A stretch of 64,000 nucleotides of DNA, taken from the NCBI RefSeq assembly GCF_004328665.1, contig NZ_CP019770.1, forward strand, positions 620,001 through 684,000. Reading direction: 5' to 3'. The stretch is from Pseudoalteromonas sp. DL-6 (GTDB taxonomy: Bacteria > Pseudomonadota > Gammaproteobacteria > Enterobacterales > Alteromonadaceae). Shown in pieces: positions 1-8,536 of the stretch; within the stretch, counting starts at the first letter, position 1; the number at the start of each line of letters is the position of its first letter. Under the pieces are notes generated by a model, which saw only the letters and a list, made by a program, of their open reading frames with translations, was not told the origin of the DNA and made no database searches. The position numbers were made by a program, and so were the translations under genes.

Positions 1-1
1 G

Positions 2-55
2 CTGGCGACAGCAGTCAAAGAGGGACTGCCGCTGGCCGGTCTCTGGACTTGGTAA
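2..55 (+). CDS. Possible C-terminal end of a gene cut by the window edge
   Basis: The first bases keep an open frame that ends LATAVKEGLPLAGLWTW at a TAA codon. The stretch is visibly richer in G and C than the AT-rich DNA that follows, which is compatible with the tail of a coding region. Only 17 residues are visible, so neither the family nor the reality of the gene can be settled. Confidence 0.3.
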   Translation: MATAVKEGLPLAGLWTW

Positions 56-331
56 GATTCTTTTAAAATCATATTTTTGTTCTTTAGTTATTTTTAAAGT
101 GAATGATGTATAAAGAAGTTGCTAAATTAATCTAGCCATAAGTATATTGTAGTGGCATAGTTGGTTTGGCCACCCATTAGAAAGTTCCGGTCAAGCAGGT
201 TGCTGTGCTTTCTTGATCTTTTTATTCAAAAGCTAAGTGTTCTTATTATTTAAATTCGAACCAAAGGGGGTCAAATCTTGACTTCAGACATTAAAAATAG
301 ATAAATCAGAATGGGTGTCATTATAATTATC
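56..331. other. Gene-free stretch with repeat-like segments
   Basis: No credible ORF lies here. The stretch holds one copy of a 28-bp direct repeat (168-195) that recurs at 2212-2239. Near 266-290 it also holds the segment GGGGGTCAAATCTTGACTTC, which resembles sequences often found at edges of REP/IS200-type elements; that likeness is from memory only. It may be mobile-element debris. Confidence 0.4.
168..195 (+). repeat. 28-bp direct repeat, copy 1
   Basis: This copy matches 2212-2239 at 25 of 28 positions in the same orientation, with shared core CACCCATTAGAA and shared tail CGGTCAAG. The two copies bracket the serine hydrolase and a small membrane gene. It may be an element end or a dispersed repeat; no transposase is nearby. 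Confidence 0.6.
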
Positions 332-1690
332 TTAAATTTTAATTGCCTCACTCGGCGTGGTTGATAACCCACTAAAATATTTCATTATTAATTTCCCTTG
401 GCTGTTTTTTTCAATGACTAAATAGTTATTTGAATTAGGGTAATAAAAACTATTTTTAGACATGGGGATTAGCTTTATTTTATTTCCACCAGTGCGCTGA
501 GAATATAAAACATCATTTTCATAAATTAGGCTGCGAGAAGTATTTTTATTAATACGGTAATCGCCTAAAACGGGTGATAGTTGCTCCGCTGTTACATTTA
601 CGCTTTTAAATTTTGGTAGTTCTATACCTAGTACTTTAGCTGTGAGTTTTTCGTTTATAAAAATAGGGTTTATATGGTTTGAATTAGCGAGTACGGCTAC
701 GTATAGTTTTTGTTCGGGTATATAGCGTGCATGTGCTAAAAAGCCATTTATTCCACCGGTGTGCTTAATTACCGTATAGTCATTAAAAGGCTTAACAATT
801 AGGCCGTAACCATAGGATGAAAAGCTGCCGTTGTTGAGTTTAAAAGGGCTGACCATCTTCTCATAACTTGCTTTACTAATAAGCTTGCCAGACGATAATG
901 CACTAAACCAAATATTTAAGTCAGTTGGAGTAGATATAAGGGCCCCTGCGGCATAGGGCCAATCCATATTAATATAACTTGTGTTTATAAAGCCTTGCGC
1001 TGTTTGTTCATATCCAGCTGCGCGGTGAGGAATAAGCTCTTGCCCTTCGTAGCTACTTTGTGTCATCCCCAGTTTTTTAAAAATATTTTGTTCAACGAAC
1101 TCTTTATAAGATTGCCCACTTGCTACTTCAACTATTTTACCAAGTAGTGAATAACCTGTATTTGAATAAGCCATTGCTTCGCCTGGTTTAAAAACCATAG
1201 GGTGCTTGGCAAAACGCGCTAGCGTGTCGTCAACGCTTGCAGGTACTTGTATTTCTTTATCGAATAGGTCGTCGTCATCGGTATAATTTGCTATTCCCGA
1301 TGTGTGGGTCAGTAAGTTTTCTATTGTGACGAGGTTACCCTCAGTAGGAAAGCTTGGAACATACTTATGAATATTGTCAGAGGTTAATAATTTACCTTGC
1401 TCTTGCAGCATCATAATTGCAGCAGCGGTAAACTGTTTTGAAATAGAGCCTAATCGTAAAACACTTTGATTGGTAAGTGGAATGTTGTGTTCAAGGTTGG
1501 CAAGCCCTCGGGTTCCTTTAAAAACAGTTTTTTCATTTTTACTTATTATCACCGACACACCAGGCTCACTGGCTGAAAGGGTATCATTAAGGATTTGCTG
1601 GTACTGTAAAGCTGTAGGCTCTGCTTTAGCTTGGTTGGGTATTAATAGAGTAAGAGCTAATAAGCAGCTCGTGTAAAATGGCTTTATCAT
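332..1690 (-). CDS. Secreted serine hydrolase of the beta-lactamase / penicillin-binding protein-like family
   Basis: The protein has the three motifs of class C beta-lactamase-like serine hydrolases: SxxK as SISK in RLGSISKQF, YxN as YSNTGY, and HTGG in KHTGGINGF. An N-terminal signal peptide ends near NQAKA, so the enzyme should be periplasmic or lipid-exposed outside the inner membrane. The C-terminal extension of about 100 residues is typical of the esterase/D-aminopeptidase relatives in this family, so true beta-lactam resistance should not be assumed. I start at the second ATG (1688-1690) because AAAGGA lies at good spacing before it, whereas the upstream ATG at 1694-1696 abuts that Shine-Dalgarno. 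It stands alone, bracketed by the 28-bp direct repeats. Substrate unknown. Confidence 0.88.
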   Translation of the reverse strand: MIKPFYTSCLLALTLLIPNQAKAEPTALQYQQILNDTLSASEPGVSVIISKNEKTVFKGTRGLANLEHNIPLTNQSVLRLGSISKQFTAAAIMMLQEQGKLLTSDNIHKYVPSFPTEGNLVTIENLLTHTSGIANYTDDDDLFDKEIQVPASVDDTLARFAKHPMVFKPGEAMAYSNTGYSLLGKIVEVASGQSYKEFVEQNIFKKLGMTQSSYEGQELIPHRAAGYEQTAQGFINTSYINMDWPYAAGALISTPTDLNIWFSALSSGKLISKASYEKMVSPFKLNNGSFSSYGYGLIVKPFNDYTVIKHTGGINGFLAHARYIPEQKLYVAVLANSNHINPIFINEKLTAKVLGIELPKFKSVNVTAEQLSPVLGDYRINKNTSRSLIYENDVLYSQRTGGNKIKLIPMSKNSFYYPNSNNYLVIEKNSQGKLIMKYFSGLSTTPSEAIKI

Positions 1691-1879
1691 GTTCATCCTT
1701 TAATTTTTATATCAAGTTCGCTAATGAGCTGGCGTTCCTTGCGCTTTATAGTGAGTTAATATTGCACAGCTAAAAAGTAAACACAATTAATGACGTTATT
1801 AAGTGCTTAGTACTGATTAATAAGTACAATAGTTAAAATTTATTTATTTTAATTTTATATTTATAAGGAAGTTGTTTAT

Positions 1880-2188
1880 ATGAGTGATGTAACGCCATTT
1901 TTATATATTGCTGTTATGGCTTTTTATTTTTTACACAAAAACGAAGAAGGTAAAATACTAGTACCGATTGTTGCTTTTGCAGCAATACCGTTATTTAGTA
2001 ACGATTACTGGCTGTGGTTTAAGGTGAGTATAGGGCTGAGCATCTATGTTTTAATGGTAGAAAAAGCTAAAGCCGGATATACAGGAGGTGGAGCCGTTTC
2101 AGTATTCGCTATGCTTTTTGTAGGGGCTTATATAGTCAGTATTGTTATCAATACAGTCATATCCGTAACGGCTAATGGAATTTTTTAA
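1880..2188 (+). CDS. Small hypothetical membrane protein (102 aa)
   Basis: I do not recognise the family. The protein has three or four hydrophobic stretches (around residues 6-18, 26-38, 46-58 and 72-95) separated by short charged segments such as HKNEEGK and EKAKAG, so it should sit in the inner membrane. AAGGAAG precedes the ATG at reasonable spacing. It lies between the two 28-bp direct repeats, facing away from the hydrolase, in DNA that looks accessory. No function can be assigned. Confidence 0.6.
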   Translation: MSDVTPFLYIAVMAFYFLHKNEEGKILVPIVAFAAIPLFSNDYWLWFKVSIGLSIYVLMVEKAKAGYTGGGAVSVFAMLFVGAYIVSIVINTVISVTANGIF

Positions 2189-2211
2189 CTATGTACCCAT
2201 AAAAACCAAAT

Positions 2212-2239
2212 GGTCACCCATTAGAAGGTTACGGTCAAG
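2212..2239 (+). repeat. 28-bp direct repeat, copy 2
   Basis: Partner of the copy at 168-195, same orientation, differing at three positions. It begins 23 bases after the stop codon of the small membrane protein gene. Confidence 0.6.
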
Positions 2240-2404
2240 TCGGCGTGTTTATCTTTGGCTAAGAGAGCGTACAGGAAGTTTGGTATTTCCTATTTTGGCC
2301 CATAATAGTGTTAATTTTGTTGGGCAGCTAATCTAATTAAAAGTTTAATTTAAGAGAGGAAAACCTTGTGTAAGTTTTTACCTCTTCACCGGCAGCAGCC
2401 AAAA

Positions 2405-2455
2405 GGGCTCGTTTGCAGGTGACCACAAGTCATTCATGCCTGCAATTTGAGCTCC
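2405..2455. other. Imperfect hairpin, possible terminator or element end
   Basis: TTGCAGG at 2413-2419 pairs with CCTGCAA at 2439-2445, flanked by GGGCTC and GAGCTCC arms that pair with one G-T. The loop is 19 bases. It lies 85 bases past the chemoreceptor stop on the minus strand, without a clear U-run, so a role as terminator is uncertain. Confidence 0.35.
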
Positions 2456-2540
2456 TTTTATTACCTATGCTTTTAGTGCTTTGTACTGCTAAATTAGCTT
2501 TCGAACACTACTCAGCTTGAAAGCATGAGAAGCCCAGTAC

Positions 2541-4184
2541 TTACACTTTAAACTGTTGTACCAATTTTAATAAGTTATTGCCTAGTATTGCCATTTCGTT
2601 ACTTGCTGTTGATGTTTGCTCAGTTGCAGCTGATGATTGCTCTGTTACTTGTTTAATATTAACAACGTTGCGGCTGATCTCATCTGCAACCACGGCCTGT
2701 TGCTCAGCGGCTGAGGCTATTTGCGCGTTCATATCATTAATTGCGCTGCTGTAGTCATTGATTGTTCGCAGGGTTTCACCTGTTTTACTCACTTTTTCAA
2801 CAACTAAGTCTGTTTGTTGTTGGCTTTTGGTCATTACCTCAATGGCGGTTAATATTCCGGATTGAAACTTATCGATCATTTGTTCTATGTTGGCGGCTGA
2901 CTCTTTAGTTCGTTGTGCTAAGGTTCTTACTTCATCAGCAACTACTGCAAAACCTCGGCCTTGCTCACCCGCTCTTGCGGCTTCAATGGCGGCATTTAAT
3001 GCCAATAAGTTTGTTTGTTCAGATACGCCTTTAATAACATCTAATATGGTACTTATATTTTCGCTGTCGGCTTGTAGCTTTTCAATTGCAGAAGCAGATT
3101 GATTAATTTCTTTAGTAAGGTTATCAACCGCGTGAACTGTTTCGTTCACCATGCTTTCACCGGCTTTAGCATTACTATTTGAATCACTTGCTGAACTGGT
3201 GGCATTTTCTGCGCTATTTGCAACGTCTTGAATTGTTGCATTCATTTGCGTCATGGCGGTGGCAACTTGTTGCGTTTCATCATGCAGCTTTTTAACTGCT
3301 GCACTGGTGGTGTTACTAACTATTGAAAGCTCTTCGGAAGTTGATGCAACCTGAGTGGTTTCAGATGCCACTGAGGTTATTGTGGTGCGAATTTTAGCAA
3401 CAAATTTATTAAATGCGCGGGCAACGTCGCCGGTTTCATCTTTTGATGAATCGTCGACTGTTACGGTTAAATCACCTTCGCCATCGGCAATATCGTTCAT
3501 TCTATGTGAAAGGCGATTAAGTGCGCTGGTAATTTTCGAAGAGATAAAAATGGCAATAACAATACCTGCGATTAAGCCTATAAGGGTAATTACAAGCATT
3601 AAGCTATATGCAGAGGAGTGCCGTGCTTGAGCTTCTAACTCGTCATTTGCCATATCTTGTTCGATTGCATTTACTAAATTAGCCATTTGAGAAATGGCTA
3701 AATCGTTTAGCCTCCTGCCTTCATTTTTAGATAAAGCTATTGCTTTGTCGTTTAAATCAGCTCTTGCTAGATCACGAATTTGAAGATTTACCTCAATATA
3801 TTCATCCCATGTCGCGGCAAATTCATCGAGTAAACGTTTGCCGTTGTCATTGACTAAATTGCGAAGAGTTGCACGTCGCTCTAGCATTTCATCTCGCGTT
3901 TGAGCTATGAAGTCGGCGTATTCATCCATGGCTGCTTTTGAGTCTGCCAAAATTATATTTTTTTCAGCTCGAGATACAGCTAAAGCGCCTTGATTGACTC
4001 TAGCTGCCAGTTTTACTTTTTCAGCTGAAACATTAATTATTTTACTCATCTGATCATTCATTATGGAGAGGTTATATATACCGATCCCAGCAGTAACAAT
4101 TAACATAATGATAATTAAACTAAAACTTGCTAATAATTTTGCTTTAATTGAAGTGAAACCAATTTGATTTAAATGTGAGGACAT
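2541..4184 (-). CDS. Methyl-accepting chemotaxis protein (4HB-type sensor, HAMP, MA domain)
   Basis: This 547-residue chemoreceptor has a first membrane helix at about residues 14-38, a helical periplasmic region of about 150 residues suggesting a four-helix-bundle sensor, a second membrane helix near 193-215, then a HAMP domain and the cytoplasmic signalling domain. The conserved hairpin tip reads [20 protein letters not shown] followed by [18 protein letters not shown], where CheA and CheW bind. No CheR-tethering pentapeptide is seen at the C-terminus. AAGGAATT precedes the ATG. The gene is monocistronic, as is common for chemoreceptors in this group. Ligand unknown. Confidence 0.93.
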   Translation of the reverse strand: MSSHLNQIGFTSIKAKLLASFSLIIIMLIVTAGIGIYNLSIMNDQMSKIINVSAEKVKLAARVNQGALAVSRAEKNIILADSKAAMDEYADFIAQTRDEMLERRATLRNLVNDNGKRLLDEFAATWDEYIEVNLQIRDLARADLNDKAIALSKNEGRRLNDLAISQMANLVNAIEQDMANDELEAQARHSSAYSLMLVITLIGLIAGIVIAIFISSKITSALNRLSHRMNDIADGEGDLTVTVDDSSKDETGDVARAFNKFVAKIRTTITSVASETTQVASTSEELSIVSNTTSAAVKKLHDETQQVATAMTQMNATIQDVANSAENATSSASDSNSNAKAGESMVNETVHAVDNLTKEINQSASAIEKLQADSENISTILDVIKGVSEQTNLLALNAAIEAARAGEQGRGFAVVADEVRTLAQRTKESAANIEQMIDKFQSGILTAIEVMTKSQQQTDLVVEKVSKTGETLRTINDYSSAINDMNAQIASAAEQQAVVADEISRNVVNIKQVTEQSSAATEQTSTASNEMAILGNNLLKLVQQFKV

Positions 4185-4447
4185 TTTTAAATTCCTTTTG
4201 GCAGTCTATTTATCGACTTGTATCTTTGAAAAATAACAGGCTCGTTGTAGCACCACTAATTAATAAAGAGTAGAACAAAAACTTAATAAATAAAGGTTAG
4301 TTTTTAATCGATTAGTTAAAGCCTATGGAAAACGTTGACGGAATGTACTGCCTATACAGAACGCTATACTTATTATTTCTGGCAAGGTTTGAAAAACAAC
4401 TGTAACAGGGGGGGGAGTCATATTACTTTACTAAAACCTAATTAAGC

Positions 4448-4819
4448 TTAGGTTTCTATTTCTAGCAAGCCCTGAATATAAGCGAGCTCTTCGCTAAAAA
4501 CGCCACAAAAAAATGCACTTTGTTCAACGCTTACTGCTTCATCAGATTGGGCTTTGTAGCTTTGCTGGCATCTGACAAGTTCATTGGCTAACCATTGGCA
4601 TACATTATTTGCTGCGCTTATGGCTGCTTTTAAAAAAGAGGGCCATTTTATTTTTTGTAAATTAAAGCGATAGAGCATTACGGCGATATCGCTATAGGCT
4701 TTGTGCTCAAGTGATGGTGGGTTATCACTCTTTAAATTAGCACTGTTTAACAGTTTACTCTTGAATAGTGCTTGTTGCAGTGCGACTTGCTGTGAATTGC
4801 TTAATAAAGTCGTTGTCAT
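4448..4819 (-). CDS. Hypothetical protein (123 aa)
   Basis: I do not recognise this protein. It appears soluble and mostly helical, with Trp, Phe and Cys residues in the central part (KIKWPSFLKAAISAANNVCQ, then CQQSY and FFCGVF) and no signal peptide or membrane segment. AAGG lies about 13 bases before the ATG, a weak ribosome site. It is a single gene between gene-free stretches. It may be a lineage-specific protein; confidence that it is translated is moderate. Confidence 0.5.
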   Translation of the reverse strand: MTTTLLSNSQQVALQQALFKSKLLNSANLKSDNPPSLEHKAYSDIAVMLYRFNLQKIKWPSFLKAAISAANNVCQWLANELVRCQQSYKAQSDEAVSVEQSAFFCGVFSEELAYIQGLLEIET

Positions 4820-5084
4820 AATACGTGATTAGCCTTGGTTACAATGAAAAATAGCATTTAGTATTAAAGGCTAAGCAAGGCGTTTTATGACTCAAGCAGC
4901 ACCAAAAAATGCAGCAACAGTGATAACAAAATTGGCCTGACTCTTTACTGAATTTATAAAATACAAGTGTAATTGGGTTGGGTAGTTTCGAAGAATAAAG
5001 TTAAAGATATTGTTCTTCTCTAAAATGAATTTTATTCAAAACTGCGTTATTATTTAAATACTTTGATCAACTGCTGAGATCACC

Positions 5085-5678
5085 TTGAATTACTTAGCCC
5101 ACCTTTATTTAGCACAGCCTACGGCTGATTCTCACTTTGGCAATTTGTTGGGAGATTTTGGTGGTCAAAGGCAGTTAACGCATATACCTAAAAGCGTTAA
5201 AAGTGCGCTAGATAATCATTATTTAGTGGATAAATTTACAGACGCACATCCTTTAGTTAAAGAAGCAAAACAGCTTTTTTCACCTAAGCGAAGGCGCTTT
5301 GCAGGCGTGGCTGTTGATGTGGTGTTTGATCATTTTCTTATTGCGCATTGGCGGCAGTTTAATAACCAATCATTAATTGATTTTAAGCACACCAGTTATG
5401 GGCTTTTGGATAAGCGTATACCGGTAATGCCTACACGAATGCAACGTGTGGTAACTAGTATGACGCAAAACGATTGGTTTAAAGAGTACGAAAGCGTTGA
5501 TGGAGTGGGGCTGGCGCTTGATAATATTGCTAAACGAATTCGCTTTACTAATACTTTTTCTGGCGCTGCTGAAGATATATCTCGCCATTACAATGAGCTA
5601 GATGGGCTTTTTTTGGCGTTTTTCCCAGAGCTAATTAAGCACGTTAATGAGTTTAATGTGGAAAGCACACCAAAGTAG
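5085..5678 (+). CDS. acpH: Acyl carrier protein phosphodiesterase
   Basis: AcpH removes the 4'-phosphopantetheine arm from holo-acyl carrier protein in the cytoplasm. The 197-residue protein begins MNYLAHLYLAQPT, the usual family N-terminus, and contains FGNLLGDF and VFDHFLIAHW, the latter carrying the His/Asp residues of the HD-like metal site. This N-terminus requires a TTG start at 5085; no ATG or GTG gives it, and only a weak GAG-containing ribosome site precedes it. A hairpin formed by GAAAGC/GCTTTC at 5661-5689 overlaps the stop and may end transcription. The next gene converges from the other strand. Confidence 0.9.
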   Translation: MNYLAHLYLAQPTADSHFGNLLGDFGGQRQLTHIPKSVKSALDNHYLVDKFTDAHPLVKEAKQLFSPKRRRFAGVAVDVVFDHFLIAHWRQFNNQSLIDFKHTSYGLLDKRIPVMPTRMQRVVTSMTQNDWFKEYESVDGVGLALDNIAKRIRFTNTFSGAAEDISRHYNELDGLFLAFFPELIKHVNEFNVESTPK

Positions 5679-5701
5679 AGTGCGCTTTCACTATAAGTGG
5701 T

Positions 5702-6010
5702 TTAGTCGTTCGGCCCTTTTAAGGTAAACACTAAATGTTTACGCATATCTTTTAAAATCACGCCTTTTTTAAGCATGGCAGCGCTTAAACGCTTTTGCCA
5801 TTTTAATAAATCAGGCTCTGCAGCAGTTAATGCTTGTTGGTTTTCAAACTGAAAACACATCAGTAAAGAGCCTGGAAATAAATGATATTCCACATCAAAC
5901 CAGCATTGCAGCATGCCTGGGATTTCAGCCCGGCCTTGCGCTTCTATTTTATCAGCAACATTGAGGACGAGTGCTTGTTGTTTTACTTGCACAGCAGATA
6001 GTTTTTTCAT
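5702..6010 (-). CDS. Hypothetical protein (102 aa)
   Basis: I cannot assign this protein to a named family. It has no signal peptide or membrane helix and contains an aromatic central segment (MLQCWFDVEYHLFPGSLLMC) followed by a basic C-terminal region (KWQKRLSAAMLKKGVILKDM). The composition looks like a small soluble alpha/beta protein. It runs convergently to acpH with 23 bases between stops. The ribosome site is weak. It is probably a conserved small protein of marine gammaproteobacteria, but that is inference. Confidence 0.6.
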   Translation of the reverse strand: MKKLSAVQVKQQALVLNVADKIEAQGRAEIPGMLQCWFDVEYHLFPGSLLMCFQFENQQALTAAEPDLLKWQKRLSAAMLKKGVILKDMRKHLVFTLKGPND

Positions 6011-6207
6011 AGGAGATGATCCAATTTAGAGGCTAATAAACACAGCCAAGATAGGTCATTATACCTAAGCTTGTAGGAAGCTAACAACGTTAACCTAGGT
6101 TTTAGCTACATAGAGAGTGAATTAATAAGGTGCGAGGCTTTTGAGTTTTCACTCCTCATTAAACCTCTTAATTTATTAGTCATTAATTTTTTTCTGAGTG
6201 TATTTTG

Positions 6208-8388
6208 TCATGTGGATTCAATCTGCTTTGATAAAAACAAGTTAGTAACGTCTGCGACTTTGATTAACGACTCTTTATCAGTATGGCTCCAAGTGATCTT
6301 TGAGCCTACACTTTCACAACAAATAACACCTAACGGTTTGTTATCAAGTATATAAATGTAATCAAGTAAAGAGTATATATCGAGTGGCTCAAAGTAAGAG
6401 CTAGTGAACTGCTTAGTTACGTCGTTGTTTCTAGCATCCGAGGCGTCGAGTACTTGGTTGGTTAAAATATAATTGAAATAAGCAGGTGAGTCTTCTGCAG
6501 TTAAAACAGTGCCATTGGACACGTCATTATTTTCATCAAGGCAAATTAGGCAATTTAATGCACTGTATTCTTTATTAAATAGCCACAGGCTGACTCGATT
6601 TGCACCGGGAATGAGTGCTTTTAACTCTTTGCATATTTGGTTTAGCTTCCTGTTACTAGAAATATTAGGATCGCTAATTTTTACTGCTAAGTTCTTTAGG
6701 TTAAGGTTTCTAGGGTTATAAACATTGAGTAAGCTATTGAGCCTAGCTTTATCAAACGGTTTAGTTAAGTAGCCATCCATACCAATATCTAAATAATGCT
6801 CAATGTCTTGTTTTAAGGTATTTGCTGTCATAGCTATAATTGGAACGGTTTTACCTGTAGGAAGCAATCTAATAGCCTGAGTAGCTTTTATCCCATCCAT
6901 TTCAGGCATTTGTATATCCATGAAAATTAAGTCTACAGGGTGCTCTTTAAAGTATTGGACACACTCTTTACCGTTCTCTGCAATAATTAAATTAGCATTA
7001 TGGGCTTTGAGCATTTTAACAATAATAAGCTGATTTATTTTGTTATCTTCGGCAATTAAAACAGTACTGCCTTGAAGGTTTGTTATATCAGTGCTCTGCT
7101 TCGAGGTTGATGGCAACAAAGCAATCTCAAAGCTTTGCTCATAGGTAAACGTGGAGCCATTATTTATTTTGCTGGTAAAGCTAAGCTGCCCCTGCATTAA
7201 CTCACTTAAACGAGCGCAAATTGATAAGCCTAAACCTGTGCCTCCATATTTTCTTGAGGTCGATGAATCTGCCTGGTGAAATTCTTTAAATAAATGCTCT
7301 TGAACAGTCTCATTAATCCCAAGCCCTGTATCAATAACTTCAAAGGTGAGTACTTGTGTTTGCAATGTAGTGCTTTTAACACTTACCTTCAGCTCTACTT
7401 GGCCAAAGTTGGTAAATTTAATCGCATTTGAGCACAAGTTATTTAAAATTTGCGAAATCCGAAGAGGATCGCCTTTTAAATTGTCTGCTATTTTAGGATC
7501 TACCGATGTAATAAGCTTTATACCTTTAACAGACGCTTGCTGTAGCTGGGGTTTTATTACATCGCTAATAACGTCATTAAGGTTGAAGTGGATATGTTCA
7601 ATTTCTAACTTGCCAGCCTCAATCTTAGAAAAGTCTAAAATGTCATTTACAATATTTGATAAGTAATGTGCTGACTTTAAAATACTTTTTAAGGTGCTGT
7701 CTTTTTCCTCTGTTGTGGTTTCGGTCATACCAAATTCAGCTAAATTTAAAATCCCATGCAATGGGGTTCTCAGCTCATGAGTCATATTTGCCAAAAATTT
7801 ACTCTTTGTGTTATTGGCCGTATCTGCTTCTTCTTTTAACTTTTCTAGCTCTTTATTGTGTTTTTTTTGTTTTTTTAATGCCATCACTAACTTTTTATTA
7901 TTAAGCCTAAGCTCTAATTGCGCAATGACCTCTTTGCTCAAAACAGTGAGTGCATTTATTTGTTTGCTGGAAAGCTTTTTTGGTTTATCGCTAATAACAC
8001 ATAACGTACCTATAGCATTACCTCTAGGTGTAATGAGAGGTGCACCTGCATAAAAGCGAATATTTGGGTCGTTTGTAACCAAAGGGTTATCGTGAAAGCG
8101 CGTGTCTGTCAGTGCATTTTGAACTTCGAATACTTGGTTTTCTAAAATTGCGTGAGAACAAAACGAAATATCTCGTGCTGTTTCGGCTGCATCAAGACCT
8201 TGCTTTGATTTAAACCATTGCCTGTCGGGATCAACGAGGCTTATTAGTGAGATTGGCGTATCACAAATATCAGATGCAAGTTGGGTTAAATCGTCAAAGG
8301 ATTTTTCAGCTTCAGTGTCTAAAACGTCATACTCATATAAATCTTTTAGCCGTGATAGTTCATCTTCAGGTGTTGACGCTTTTATCAT
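6208..8388 (-). CDS. Soluble hybrid sensor histidine kinase: GAF-HisKA-HATPase-REC-GAF
   Basis: No membrane helix is present. An N-terminal GAF domain (about residues 20-160, with the SFCSHAI and GAPLITPRGNAIGTLCV features of the family) leads through a coiled coil to HisKA with phospho-acceptor His204 in HELRTPLHGIL. The ATPase domain shows DTGLGI and GGTGLGLSI. A receiver follows with Asp491 in FMDIQMPEMDG and Lys543 in TKPF. The last 160 residues look like a second GAF domain (VLTAEDSPAYF, GVICCES). A GAF after the receiver, in place of a phosphotransfer domain, is uncommon. No cognate regulator adjoins it; a diguanylate cyclase gene lies upstream on the same strand. Confidence 0.9.
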   Translation of the reverse strand: MIKASTPEDELSRLKDLYEYDVLDTEAEKSFDDLTQLASDICDTPISLISLVDPDRQWFKSKQGLDAAETARDISFCSHAILENQVFEVQNALTDTRFHDNPLVTNDPNIRFYAGAPLITPRGNAIGTLCVISDKPKKLSSKQINALTVLSKEVIAQLELRLNNKKLVMALKKQKKHNKELEKLKEEADTANNTKSKFLANMTHELRTPLHGILNLAEFGMTETTTEEKDSTLKSILKSAHYLSNIVNDILDFSKIEAGKLEIEHIHFNLNDVISDVIKPQLQQASVKGIKLITSVDPKIADNLKGDPLRISQILNNLCSNAIKFTNFGQVELKVSVKSTTLQTQVLTFEVIDTGLGINETVQEHLFKEFHQADSSTSRKYGGTGLGLSICARLSELMQGQLSFTSKINNGSTFTYEQSFEIALLPSTSKQSTDITNLQGSTVLIAEDNKINQLIIVKMLKAHNANLIIAENGKECVQYFKEHPVDLIFMDIQMPEMDGIKATQAIRLLPTGKTVPIIAMTANTLKQDIEHYLDIGMDGYLTKPFDKARLNSLLNVYNPRNLNLKNLAVKISDPNISSNRKLNQICKELKALIPGANRVSLWLFNKEYSALNCLICLDENNDVSNGTVLTAEDSPAYFNYILTNQVLDASDARNNDVTKQFTSSYFEPLDIYSLLDYIYILDNKPLGVICCESVGSKITWSHTDKESLIKVADVTNLFLSKQIEST

Positions 8389-8536
8389 TATGTAACCTTG
8401 TTTTTGATATACTTAACAATGAGTAATTGAATAAAAATAATAATGCTCGAGCTAGCGTAAAATTCAATTAAATTATCATGCTCAAGTAGTTAGCTTATAT
8501 GACTAGTTAAGTTTTTACTAATTGATTTAAAACTGT

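Larger units (their letters stand above)
2189..2540. other. Gene-free stretch between membrane protein and chemoreceptor
   Basis: There is no credible ORF in these 352 bases. It holds the second copy of the 28-bp repeat (2212-2239) and an imperfect hairpin at 2405-2455. Otherwise I see nothing. Confidence 0.6.

Noticed and set aside
332..1690. Antibiotic-resistance beta-lactamase
   Set aside because: The SxxK, YxN and HTGG motifs and the long C-terminal extension fit the wider serine hydrolase family; nothing specific to a resistance enzyme is seen.
4887..4940. 17-codon ORF beginning MTQAAPKNAATVI with AAGG upstream
   Set aside because: Too short to support as a gene; it could be a remnant or leader peptide but no amino-acid biosynthesis gene or attenuator follows.
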